A stretch of DNA of 64,000 nucleotides from Nomia melanderi (lineage: Eukaryota; Arthropoda; Insecta; Hymenoptera; Halictidae). The notes below the pieces were generated by a model, which made no database searches, was not told the origin of the DNA, and saw only the letters and a program-made list of their open reading frames with translations. The stretch lies in NCBI RefSeq assembly GCF_051020985.1, contig NC_134999.1, positions 38,625,660 through 38,689,659 on the forward strand. Reading direction: 5' to 3'. This document shows positions 27,660-38,266 of this stretch, piece by piece (positions within the stretch are counted from its first letter, which is position 1; each line of letters begins with the position of its first letter). Made by a program: the position numbers and the translations under genes.

Positions 27660-27722
27660 CGCCTAGGAAAGGCTGTGCCTCAGCGGTTGTCAGTCGTCAT
27701 AGGCGAAGGGTTTCCTAGGGCG
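27660..27722 (+). ncRNA. Possible microRNA-like hairpin (novel, unconfirmed)
   Basis: Bases 27660-27670 pair with 27711-27722 over 11 base pairs with a single G bulge. A short internal loop follows, which still allows a C-G, a U-A and a G-U pair. Then 27677-27680 pair with 27701-27704. The terminal loop is 20 bases, and each arm is about 21-22 bases, as in animal pre-microRNAs. Neither arm matches a microRNA family I know. Chance hairpins of this quality are common in 64 kb, so without small-RNA reads this is only a candidate. Confidence 0.12.
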
Positions 27723-29488
27723 GATGGGATTTTCATGGGGTGCGTAGGTGAAGATACGCGGCTTCGAGTCACGGACACGCATCTTCCAGGCGCCATTACG
27801 GTGCCCCCGGGCGACCATGGGGTCCGAGGAGTTATGTTGGCGAGCGCGCGTTGCGGTATTTATAATGGCATGCTTAATTGTTGTCCGTAGATCAGCCGTG
27901 TATCGTAACTTCTCCGGAAACTCCGGGCGCCCACGTGAAACCGCGTGTTCCATCGCGTCGCATGATTCCTGCGATTGCCGAAGGACACCGATCGTCAAAA
28001 TGCTGCGGCGATTCGTTCGCGATAAACAATGGGGGATCCATTACGGCCGCCGCCTCGCGGAAAACTTCCACTTCCAGTGGAAAAGTAGCAAACTTATTGG
28101 CGACCAGGTGTTTCCTTCGCATTCCGAAAAATTGCCGCACGAACGTTCGCGGCTGACGCCGTTTCGTTTCTCTCTGATTGATCGTTATATCCAGCATGAC
28201 GTGTGGCTGATACAAAAGTTTTCGAAGTATCAGCAATAAATGATCACGAACACGGACAAGTTGCTCATTCTCCGGACCGTCATTCCACGGTTAACATTAA
28301 AGAACGAGTGAAAAACGTAACGTATAATGCATGATCCATGGAATGTATCCAATGGACAAGTGTCGCTATTAATCAGACGAGCTGAAAGGCCACTATGGAC
28401 CACTTTAAAGCTGTCCTGCCAGCCGAGGGTTAAGAACGACACAATTCTCTCCGCGAACACGCACTCGTGCGTACATCGTCGTAATCGCGCGCATGTATTT
28501 CACCGTACGTTCCTAAGTAGTGTACGTTAAGTTGAATTAATTAACACGCCGTCGCCGTACGCTGAATATTAAGCAGAAAGGCGAATTCCATCAGGGCCGC
28601 TTCAGGTTCGCGGTGGGTGTTAACCGTGCCCGGCTCCTTTGTGCGTTATCGTTCCACCTGAAAACGCACGCCAAATGTGGAACAGGCTCTTTCGATTTCC
28701 CATTATTCCACCGCGGGAGCATCTTCGCGGAAAGCTCATCTTTATTTCATCGAACTATCCCCATTCCCGTTTATTGCCTCCGACCTCCCTTCCGTGCGCC
28801 ATTACGTTTTCATTGTCGCATCCAGCGAGGAGCGGCGGTAGATTATACGCGGCGGCGAGTTCGATGGCGGCGCGAGGCATCGATAATAATTTTATAGCCC
28901 GCGTCGTGACTTTATTTGAGACGGCGGTCCACGCGGTAGTACATAAATCTGCCAGGTTTACGAGAAACTCCGGACATTAGTGCGTCCCTGGCCGGCGAGG
29001 AAGGTTATAGGTGGCTACCGCCTGGGCTGCGTGTCGGCAGGAACCTTAACCTCGAAGACGACCACACCGAGTGGACATCGCTCTTACGTTCCCGTATTCT
29101 CGCGCATCTCTACCGGATATATATCCCCTAAGTGTGGTTCTATGTACCAGCCACCGGGCCGCTGGATGCGAAGTTATGTCGCGCGTCAATTGCTCCCTCG
29201 AGTGTTTGCCAAAGAAACGGACTCAGGGGTGAACGAGGCTAAAGGTGGGCCAGGGTTTTTTCATCGCAACCGAGGGACGTACACTCGGACGGGGATGCAA
29301 GACACTTTGCCCGTGTGTATCTATAAATTTCATTACGTAACCTAGCTCGGGGAGCATAGTAAAATTGTCCGCGAACGTTTCAGCAACACCTGGCGACGGT
29401 CCACGTAATTCCGAGCGGCCACGGCGAAAGGGGCCGTGATTCGTTTTATATGGAACACAAAGGGCCCGCCCCTGCGCGTCTTCTAAAT

Positions 29489-29509
29489 GCGCGCGCGCGC
29501 GCGCGCGCG
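29489..29509. repeat. (GC)n alternating tract
   Basis: Twenty-one bases of strict GC alternation. Alternating CG is the classic Z-DNA-forming sequence. A second tract lies about 300 bases away. Confidence 0.95.
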
Positions 29510-29675
29510 TTCGTGCGGAAGGTCCCGTGTGTTTTCGACACCCGCGTGCCACACGTGGAATTCACTTAACCGGAGAATGCGGAGCTCGTGTCCGCGGCTG
29601 TTCCCCGCGTTCTCTCTTCCCTCAACCTGACCGATTCCGATACGAATTCCGATCCCGTACAGGTGCGATCGAGAA

Positions 29676-29689
29676 ATCGGCCGGCCGAT
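29676..29689. promoter_or_regulatory. 14-bp palindrome containing GCCGGCCGAT
   Basis: ATCGGCCGGCCGAT is a perfect palindrome and is the most complete example of a 10-mer (GCCGGCCGAT) that I found seven times in this window. It may be a protein-binding dyad; no family is assigned. Confidence 0.25.
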
Positions 29690-29791
29690 AAACGTGTCGA
29701 GCGGCGCGGTTGGTCGATGCACTTGCGATCACGGTGCCGCGTGCGCTGCGGCACGGTCCCCGGACGCATAATCTCCGTGTCGCGAGTTTTT

Positions 29792-29838
29792 CGCGCGCGC
29801 GCGCGCGCTGGGAGCCGGGAGCCGCGAGCCGCGAGCCG
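29792..29838. repeat. (CG)n tract followed by GAGCC-type tandem repeat
   Basis: Seventeen bases of alternating CG, then about four imperfect copies of a 7-base unit (GAGCCGC/GAGCCGG). Confidence 0.9.
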
Positions 29839-30389
29839 ATAACAGTAAATATCGATTTTTATGACGGGGGAACCGCGGCCACGGAATCGGGACGGAATAA
29901 ATGAGTTCCTTTTTCCATCGAGAAAAGTAGATCAGATTGAGTTCTCGATGCATTTTCTTATCCCCGTTCGAATGCGTCGCGCCGCGTGCGCGTGTCGAAT
30001 GATAAGTTGATAAATATGCTAATGTTATCAGGTGGCCGTTGCGCAAGCATCGAAACGGTAATAACCATTATCGTTAGTCCCTCGCGGTTTCGTTCGGACA
30101 GATCCGACGAGGAGCGGTGCGCCGGACACGCAGCCGGAAACCCGCGGCAAAAGGGAAAGCCGGAGGAAAACATTCGCTGAAATTCACAATTAGTCAGCCG
30201 GCGTGCTCGTGGAACTAGGCCGGTCGATTATCATTGCTCGGAATGGGTAGGAGAAAAAATTAATTGTTAGCCGACCGGGTCGGTAGATTTTGATCTGACA
30301 TCGTGAAAGTACAATGCTCGTTCCGCGATACAGTTACACGCGTCCGTTCGGTCCGCCACGTGTTAGTTAAGCAACGAGTCGATTCCGTG

Positions 30390-30415
30390 CCTCGCCTCGC
30401 CCCGCCCCGCCCTCC
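30390..30415. repeat. GC-box-like CGCCC/CGCCT run
   Basis: Tandem five-base units dominated by CGCCC. This resembles stacked Sp1/KLF-type sites but can equally be plain simple sequence. Confidence 0.7.
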
Positions 30416-30841
30416 ACCCCCGTTACGGGTATCTCTCTAGCTACTTGGTCAAAAGTACCGGCGCTGGGCGACTCCGCCGCTGACACTCGACCGATCCCCG
30501 TTGCCGGCGTTGCCGCCGCCTGATACCGGCATGGAAACCAGATAGCGGTTTTCTCATTGAGCGGCGTTTATAGGCGAGCAAAACGACGGCCTATGCCCGG
30601 TGTATCGACGCCGGTACACGAGTACTGCATTACTCGGTTCGGTAAGAAGCTACTGAATCACGAGATACGCCGCGACCGGGCCACGGTTCCCTTTCGTTCG
30701 CGTCCCGGTGACGCGCGATTCCCCGTATCGGCCTCGTCCCTGTGTACGCTGATAACTAACGAGAACGAACGCGTTTCACGACCACTCCGGACTAATCGAG
30801 CGTGGCCCCCTCTTAATTTAATCGGATGATAGTCCCGGCCG

Positions 30842-30884
30842 GCGCGACGCGACGCGGTGCGGTGCGGAGCGACGCGAAGCGCGG
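30842..30884. repeat. GCGAC/GCGGT pentanucleotide array
   Basis: An imperfect tandem array of five-base units, mostly GCGAC with GCGGT and GCGGA variants. Confidence 0.8.
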
Positions 30885-31175
30885 CTCGCTCCGAGGGATA
30901 TTGAAGGGACACGTTGCACGCGGGGATTGAAACCGTCGACGGCGCGTCAGGGTGCCGCGACGAGGACGCGACGGACGCTTTCTTGCCTTCTGCTTGATTT
31001 AGATTCCGAGTTAAGCGAAGGATAACAACCGATCGGTTCGATGCTATCGCCGCTAATATGGCAAGAGTTCGGGGGGGCTGATGATGCGAATCAGATCTGG
31101 CGGAGGGGAACCGAGTAAAAAAGACCGGAGTTGTGTTACTCGGCGCTTGTTAGTAGACTCGTCGAAAAGGCTACC

Positions 31176-31379
31176 TGGTAGAACCCGCTACCGCGTTCGC
31201 TGTGCAAGACAGTGATTCATCAGAGAAGTTAGTTGGTAGAACTTGTTGCTCATTTGGCGGAATGCCCTGTAGAACCTGCTACGGCCACTGGACTCACCGG
31301 CAGAGTCTGCGGATTTATGCTCGAACGCTGTACCACAAAGAAGTCTAGTAATTGTCGAACTTTCTACCGTAGAAAGTTC
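31176..31379. repeat. Three spaced copies of a GGTAGAACC-type motif plus a palindrome
   Basis: Related 16-base words of the form TGGTAGAACCYGCTAC start at 31176, 31234 and 31267. A perfect inverted repeat follows at 31357-31379 (10-bp arms GAACTTTCTA and TAGAAAGTTC with a 3-base loop). The palindrome also contains GAA/TTC pairs reminiscent of heat-shock elements, though not in strict 5-base phase. The function is unknown. Confidence 0.4.
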
Positions 31380-31867
31380 CATTAGCAACTAACCGCTTTA
31401 CCTGTTAAAATTACTTTGATCAATAGCCGATCCGTCGATTTCTATTCCATTGTATCCGAGCGTTTATCCCCTAGCCCGGTACAAGTTAACCCCAATGAGA
31501 TTCCTGTCGATTCGAGAGTCCGAAAAAGTCGCTACGAAGCACGACCGTTCGCGCGAGTCGAATAGCTCGTGTACCCGTCGCGTTTATTCGGAATTCCGTT
31601 CCGTTTCCCCGTATTGTCCCTCCTCACTCCCGGGGACTCGGTTTCCTCTGTTTCCGTTGCGCACACGGGATAATGGCCCAATGAAACGGCGCGCCGCGGA
31701 GTCACGGCGGTCCCCCTGTTCTCGTTGCACTTGTTTTCTCTGTATGGAACCGCTATCAAGCGCTGTACGACAGAAAGTGCAATTATAAATACGCCCCGGC
31801 ATTACCGGCGCGGAGCGGGTATTGCAACGCGATTCGTGGACTTTTTCTTAATTGTACACGCCGCACG

Positions 31868-31920
31868 GGAAGAGAGACAGAGTGAGAAAGAGAGACAGAG
31901 GGAGGGAGAGAAGGAGAGAG
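31868..31920. repeat. GA-rich purine tract
   Basis: Imperfect GA/GGA purine run with a few C or T interruptions. Confidence 0.85.
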
Positions 31921-32111
31921 ACCCTGACATGTATACAACGGTACAACGAATAATACGGTATACAAACCGCGGGTTTCCAACGCTGCTCTATAAACAGGTG
32001 TGCGGGCCGCAACAACCGTGGCAACAGTATCCATCATTCATTTTTCGTGGTCGCCCTTATCGGATAATTTATCATCGTATCTAATTCGTTAGTGCCGCGG
32101 CGTCGTTCTCT

Positions 32112-32113
<2 letters not shown>

Positions 32114-32143
<30 letters not shown>
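32114..32143. repeat. (AG)n microsatellite
   Basis: Thirty bases of perfect AG dinucleotide repeat. Confidence 0.95.
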
Positions 32144-32145
<2 letters not shown>

Positions 32146-32521
32146 GGTGCCGTGCTCTCCTTTAAGCGTCAAGGCGAACCGCGTCTCTTTTTCTCGGTCG
32201 AAGGACAATCGGCCAGGACCGTCAATCCTCCGGCGTGCTTCAGGGATGAAGAAACGGGTGGCGGGAAGAATAAGAGAGAGAGGGACGGAGAACCGGGGAA
32301 AAAAGAAGTCCAAGAAGTCACGACGTAGGCGTTCCACGGGCATACAGGTGCGACGGCACCGAGAACCGCGGATAACATCGCTTAATCACACGTGACTCAA
32401 GCATATGCGCTCCACCCACATCTCGTTCCGTATCTCTCGCGGATTATCTATGCAAAAATAAATAAGCTACTAAGTAACGACCGGTCCGGTCGTCTACGCG
32501 CTGCCAGAAGAACGGGCGAAC

Positions 32522-32583
32522 GAGAAAAAAGGCGAGCGAAGGGGAAAAAAGAGAGAGGGGAAGAGGGAAGAGAGAAAAAGGGA
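32522..32583. repeat. Purine-rich low-complexity tract
   Basis: GA, GGGA and AAAA units, almost without pyrimidines. Confidence 0.8.
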
Positions 32584-35276
32584 ATCGCCGGTTCGCCGGT
32601 GTTACTCGTGGCTATCGAAATGTTTCGGTCCCCGATACCTGCATTATATCCCGGCGCGGTGTCCGCGCCACCGGCGAAAGGGAGGAGGAGGCTGCGCCGC
32701 CGAGTAGGTACCGTTTATTGATTTACAGTTGCAGATATCTTCGTCGGCCGATTAACATCGACGTTCTATATTGCACGAGGCGTGTCGCGCGGCGACTTCT
32801 ATCCCGCATTATGACGCGTTTTACAGCCGGAGATCCGATCTCCGTGCCGCTCGTCTCCAGACTGATTAATCGTTGCAAATTAAATGGTACACGGCTAGAC
32901 TTTTTCGCTCGACGATCCGGCGAAACTATTTCTCTATCGGCGACGCGTATCTTCCGTAATATAAACTTCTCGCGCGCCGCAATTTATCCGCTCGTCCCTC
33001 TCGAGACGACGTTTACGCGACTGCTTTCGATCGGAAATTCTAGCCTCGTCGATTCTTTCTATCGAATCTGTTTCACTGAAAAACTACACTCTCGATGTCA
33101 GTTTCCCACAGATGACAGTTCGCCGGATATATTCAACGTTTTCCGATGAGATACGTTCACGCATGGATGAACGAACACAGCTAATTTATTTCGATGTCTC
33201 TCGCAGCGATGCGTTGTACAGAGTTTAATATTAAATATGAAACTTTATCATTCAGCCGTATCGAATCGAACGGCAACCGAGAGTGCAAGGGTTGCCGTTT
33301 CCCAGCGAAGCGAGACGAATAACGAAACCGAATCCCAGATTACTCTTCGAAGCGATCAATCCGGATAGTCTAGAATCCGATTTCACCGGAAAAAGTTTGC
33401 GCCGACGGCGCACGGGTCTAAGAAGATTTTATCCCGGCGGGAAAATGTCCGCGCGGCGGACGGCAATAACGCGGCGCGCGGCGCGCGACCCTTTGCGGAA
33501 TACCCCGTGGATCTCCGTGGTTTTTGCTTATCTGTCACCGAGAATAATGATGATAGGATCGGTTGCGTTGTGGGGGGTGGTGACACCCATGACACAACCG
33601 GCTCGAATACACCATAGATGGGTATACCTGGCAGCGGTGCTCTCCCGGTATTATGGAGGCTTAAATCAGCTCGAAGGAATCTCGAAAGACATGGGTGTTC
33701 AATTACCTGGCCATAAACCTTTACTAGCCCACGTCTCCGCGGCGACGGACGACGAGTTCGTTCGCGCGCGCGGTACGCGCACCGCAATCTGCCTCGTACG
33801 ATTCCTCATGGACACCATGACGATCCAATAGGGCTTTACTTTACGATCTCGTAGAACCTCCACCTTGTCTCGTGCTGGCCGTGTGCTAAAGATCGTCGGT
33901 GAGAAAATACCGGTACATTTTATCGTATTTCATACATTTTACCATCCGACGATAAAACGATCCCGGTGCAGCGGCGAGGAGAAGGTGTCGGGACTCCGGG
34001 GGATAGAGAAGGAGGACGAGAGCGATACAGGGTGAGAGAGAAGTTTCGCGGCTCGCACTCCGTCGCTTTTCCTCGACGCGCGAGTAAGTAGGCAGACTGG
34101 CGCCAGAATGTACAATGTTACGGCCCCGAGTGACGAGTAATCCGTAAAAGAATCTATTTATTTCCCCAAGTTCTGCGAATCGCTCTATTCAGTCTGTATT
34201 TATCCGTACGGATTTAATAGATGCGCCTTATTTATAGCACGTTCCGGCCGTGTAACGGTGTATGCTCGTATTACCAGCACATCCGCGGTAACGTACGACA
34301 CGCGCTGCTTTTCCGCTCCCCCCCGTGTTCAGGACGAGCTTCGGGTTGTCGAAATCAAGCGCCGGCCGTCCCGAGGAGTTTCTAAACGCAGCAGGGTCTG
34401 AGGAAGAAACTAGCCGCGCTCGGACGGAGCAAATATAAATTTCATCGACCTGTTAAAATCCAAACCGTGTCCGAAAACGCGAGACATATTTCTTCCATAA
34501 TCCCAACACGTTTATTACCCTACTTCCCTCCGATCTTACGGACTTTCTCGAACTGTTTCTCCTCGCCGTGATATCCGCTGGTAAGCTCTGCTCCTTTTTA
34601 TTGCCGTGCCGTTCATCGGCAGACCTAGGGTTATCCCTCGAATTTATTTTAAACGCGAACCGTTCGTCACGCGCCGTGTTAGACCTCGAATTGTTTCTCC
34701 TGCTCTTCGAACGGAATATAATAATAGACATTCTTTATTTCAGCCCCGGAGCCAAGAAATATTACACTGACTTACAGTAATCCGAATCTTCTTGTTTACC
34801 GCGTATTCTCGTTGCTCTCTTAATTGTCTATCGCAGCAGAAATTCACTCCAGATTTACTTCACGCTCCAACGTTATTCTTCCTTATTCCACTGAACCGAC
34901 GCGGAAGACCCACGCCCTCGCAAACCCGGGTTTCCCGAAATATTCCCGTGAAAAATCAGTGCCGCGATCAGCGTCGAAGAAACAATGCTAGTGTCAGATG
35001 CCCGTAACCGGCGGACGCATCGGAATTCCATCGCGTTCCACGTCCCCGTAGAAATTCCAGCGCGCTGTCGCGCACCTCGCCGCGGCGATTAGACGTCGTA
35101 TACGGGTTTACATGAATCATCGCGTCCGAAGCGAGAGGCTGCCAGGTCCCATTACACCTGTTTACATGGCCGAACCACTCGAGCCACCCACGAGCCGAGG
35201 TGCGATCGGTCGCCGGTCGCGCGGATTGGGGCCGACAAAAGCGCGTAAAGGGGGCCCGAGGCTGGAGGACGGGGAT

Positions 35277-35373
35277 AACGAAAACGGGGAGAAAAAAGAA
35301 CGGGAAGAAAGGAGGGAGAGAGCAGCGAATCGATGAAAACGGACAGAAGAGAGAGTAGAAGAGGAGAAAAAGA
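35277..35373. repeat. Purine-rich low-complexity tract
   Basis: About 95 bases dominated by GGGA, GAAA and GAGA units, with occasional C or T. Confidence 0.75.
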
Positions 35374-35800
35374 GGTGGTCCGCGGAACAGGCGGGGAAAA
35401 AGGAAACAAGACTCGGTCTTAACGGCCGGTCCGGAGCGGCAGCTTCGTGTGAGGTAACGACATAAAATCCCGAGATCTTACTTATACGCGCGCGAGGTCT
35501 CTCGCGCGGTAATCTCGAGGGCTCCCCTCTTATTTAAGCGCCACATTTCTTTCCGGCGCTTCGGCCGTGCCGGCCTTCCACGCGGGGAAAGTGGCCACCT
35601 AACTGTCGCCCGAACGAGCTCATACGGCGTCGCCGTGGCGACGTTTATTGCGTTTCCGAGCCGGCGGATTTGTTTAGCCGTGTTGTATCGACAACGTCTG
35701 GCGGGTAAGTCGACGGGCCCCGGACCCCACGTGCGCCGCCCGCTCTCTACGATCGATCGAAAATTCCATACCGGCGGTATCCGGTACGCCGCGCGCCGGA

Positions 35801-38230
35801 TAACGAGGTAAATTTGTATGTCGCGGCGGCTCCACGCGGGGAACGCCGGGGAGAGGGCAGATCGCGGAGGAGGCGGAGGGATAAAGGCCGACGCGGCGGG
35901 TCCCGCGTCGGTGAAATAAATTTTTTTATCAACGCATTCCTCGCCGACCCCCTCGGCCCCCTGCGCCGCCCGTTTCCCCTACCGCGCTCGTCGCGCTCGT
36001 CTCATTTGCATGTTGGGTAATAAGTGTTAATTTAATTTTGGAGCGTGCCGTATATTCGGCCCCGCGCTCGACAAACCCGTACACCGACGCGCGCTCTTTA
36101 CGACCGTTCGCCGATCATTTGTCCTCCGGTAATTGAATAACCTTTATATGCTGCGGGGGGCGGGGGAGTGTTAAGAGAAAATGCGCCCGGAATTTATGAG
36201 CGGAACCTTGTCCGGCCCTCGTTGAAAGTATGGACAAATATGGAGTTGTCGCCGGTGAATTGTGCACTGCTCGGGACACGGATTCTCAACGAGAGTCTAT
36301 GATTTTGTAATTGGGAACTCGGGGATTGGAATCTCGTGGCTCGTTCGAATCGATTAGCCCTTCGGGGATAAGAATTTTTTCCAGTTTCGAATGTCTCTTT
36401 ATGTAATCACTGAATTGCGCGTCGGACCGTTGCATGTTATACACGAACTGCGTATCAATCTGTTGATATTTGAATAATTAAGTTATTCGTTTGCTACTTT
36501 CAATTTTATATTTACGTCAAGGCTCGAGTCGCCATCGCGACTGCATTCGAGCGCGAAGGGTGAAACCCGTGGATTCTTTCGCGAAGGATATAATCGGAGC
36601 GATAGTCGAGCTCGGGAGTGCGCTTGAAAAGCGAGTAAAATCGACGGAACATATTTTTCGAACGATTTCTCAAGGGTGGTCCGGGGGAGCCAGGCTTATC
36701 GCACCTAAGCCCGGCTGCCGTGGCGCGGCCTACCGCTCCTCGAGACGTGTTCTTAAGATCTCTCGCGGCCGGTTGGTTCACGGCGAATTATCATACGCGA
36801 GGCGGCGTTTGAATGGCGGGCTTATAAACGGCGGCGCACTTCCCATCGCTCGGTGTGTTCATTGCGAAGCTGAAAAGGCCCCATGCCCCGTTTAAGAATA
36901 ATAAGAATAGCCTTATTTGCGATCCCGGCCGGCCAATCGGCTTCGTTCCTCGCCGCGGTTACGCTACGAGTTACGCGTGACCGCGCGAGCGATCGCGCAC
37001 GTGTGCCGTACGTGTGCGACGCGGGGGGAGGAAACGAATTGGAGATTTCTACCTGGAAGTCTCTATCTTCCGGTCAGTTAATGCCGTCGGCTCGCCGAAT
37101 ATTTTATCGAGACGAGCGATAGAAGGAAAAATGGAACGTAGACAATACACAGTATAACTCTCGTTTCGCCCACGTGCCTCGGAGATCGCTGGGAGGCGTG
37201 GGCTTGCCCCGGTGAGTTCGACCGAATTTTACGAGGTGCCTCCTTCCCCGGCCTGGCCTACCTAATTTTTAACACTTATGTAAGATCGAAAGACTCTCGC
37301 CGCGCGGATTTATGCCTCTCCCCCGGGGATTTAGTACCGTGAACCCAATTAATAAAAGACAAAACTTTGGTAACCGAGTACTTCATCCTTCGAACTGCCC
37401 TCTCGAACAACAGACACGGAGTTATTCGGCCAAACTCTTTGCCCTGAGATCGGTCGCTTTTTCAGAATATTTCGTACCCTAATTGGAACGTGGTAATCGA
37501 ACGTTAGGCGAAGAACATTCGAATAACATTTCGCTTTCGCGTAACCTGGGAAGAAAGCCGTTTCACATCGAATTTCGCAAAGAGGCGGAAAGAATGGTAA
37601 TCGAATGGTAGATCGTTCAATCTTCCCCGCCAAGTGGGAGGTCAAGAATATTTGCATGGACTGGTTGCCCTCGGGTCTCGGTGCCTCGCCACACGTTGCG
37701 TACGTACAAGCTTCTCTACGAGATACTGTGTTTGTTTAATCGAATAGAATACATTAGCCCACGCCACGAAAGGCGCACCGCGCCGGAGAACACCGGTGCA
37801 GCTCGCGAACGACACGAACAAGGAAAGCGTTATTGTCCGCCGGCCGGGCACGGACAGCCGAGAAACGGGCCACGGGAATAAAGTTGTCTTCGAAAAGTTT
37901 CGCCTTTCGAAATCCGCCCGGTCCTTTTCTCGCTGCTCGTCGAGCCGCGCGATCGATCTCTTCGCCGGTAATCGCGCCGTGCTAAATGACGCAGCGCATG
38001 TTGCTCCCCGATTGAGATAACGTTATTAATAACGCGGCGTAATCGGGACGTGGCGCCGTTAAAAATTGAATAATCAAGCTGCACGCGAAGAAACGGCATT
38101 CGCTCGCGATACGGGATCTGACAGTTGATCAGGCGTTCCTGAGATTAATTGATCGTTAATAGGTAACACGTTGCGTGCTACCTCTGGACAGACACAATTT
38201 CATTATGTCTAGCCAGTGAAAGATTTTCGA

Positions 38231-38266
<36 letters not shown>

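Larger units (their letters stand above)
27601..31100. other. Non-coding sequence with hairpin and alternating CG tracts
   Basis: No gene recognised. The longest frame, 163 codons at 27748-28239 on the plus strand, has a slightly more balanced composition than most but no domain I know. The segment holds a microRNA-like hairpin at 27660, two (CG)n tracts, a GAGCC-type array, a GC-box-like run at 30390 and a GCGAC-type array at 30842. Confidence 0.6.
31101..35800. other. Non-coding sequence with several GA-rich tracts
   Basis: No gene recognised. Open frames of 182 codons (33283-33831, plus) and 143 codons (32718-33149, plus) have no recognisable domain. Purine tracts occur at 31868, 32114, 32522 and 35277. 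The 5' part carries the GTAGAAC motif array at 31176-31379. 33.8-34.45 kb shows nothing distinctive. Confidence 0.6.

Noticed and set aside
33684..33696. GAAAGACATGGGT matches 13 bases of the miR-71 mature sequence, including the seed
   Set aside because: The first base and the 3' half differ, no complementary arm follows, and no miR-2 family members lie downstream as in the usual insect cluster.
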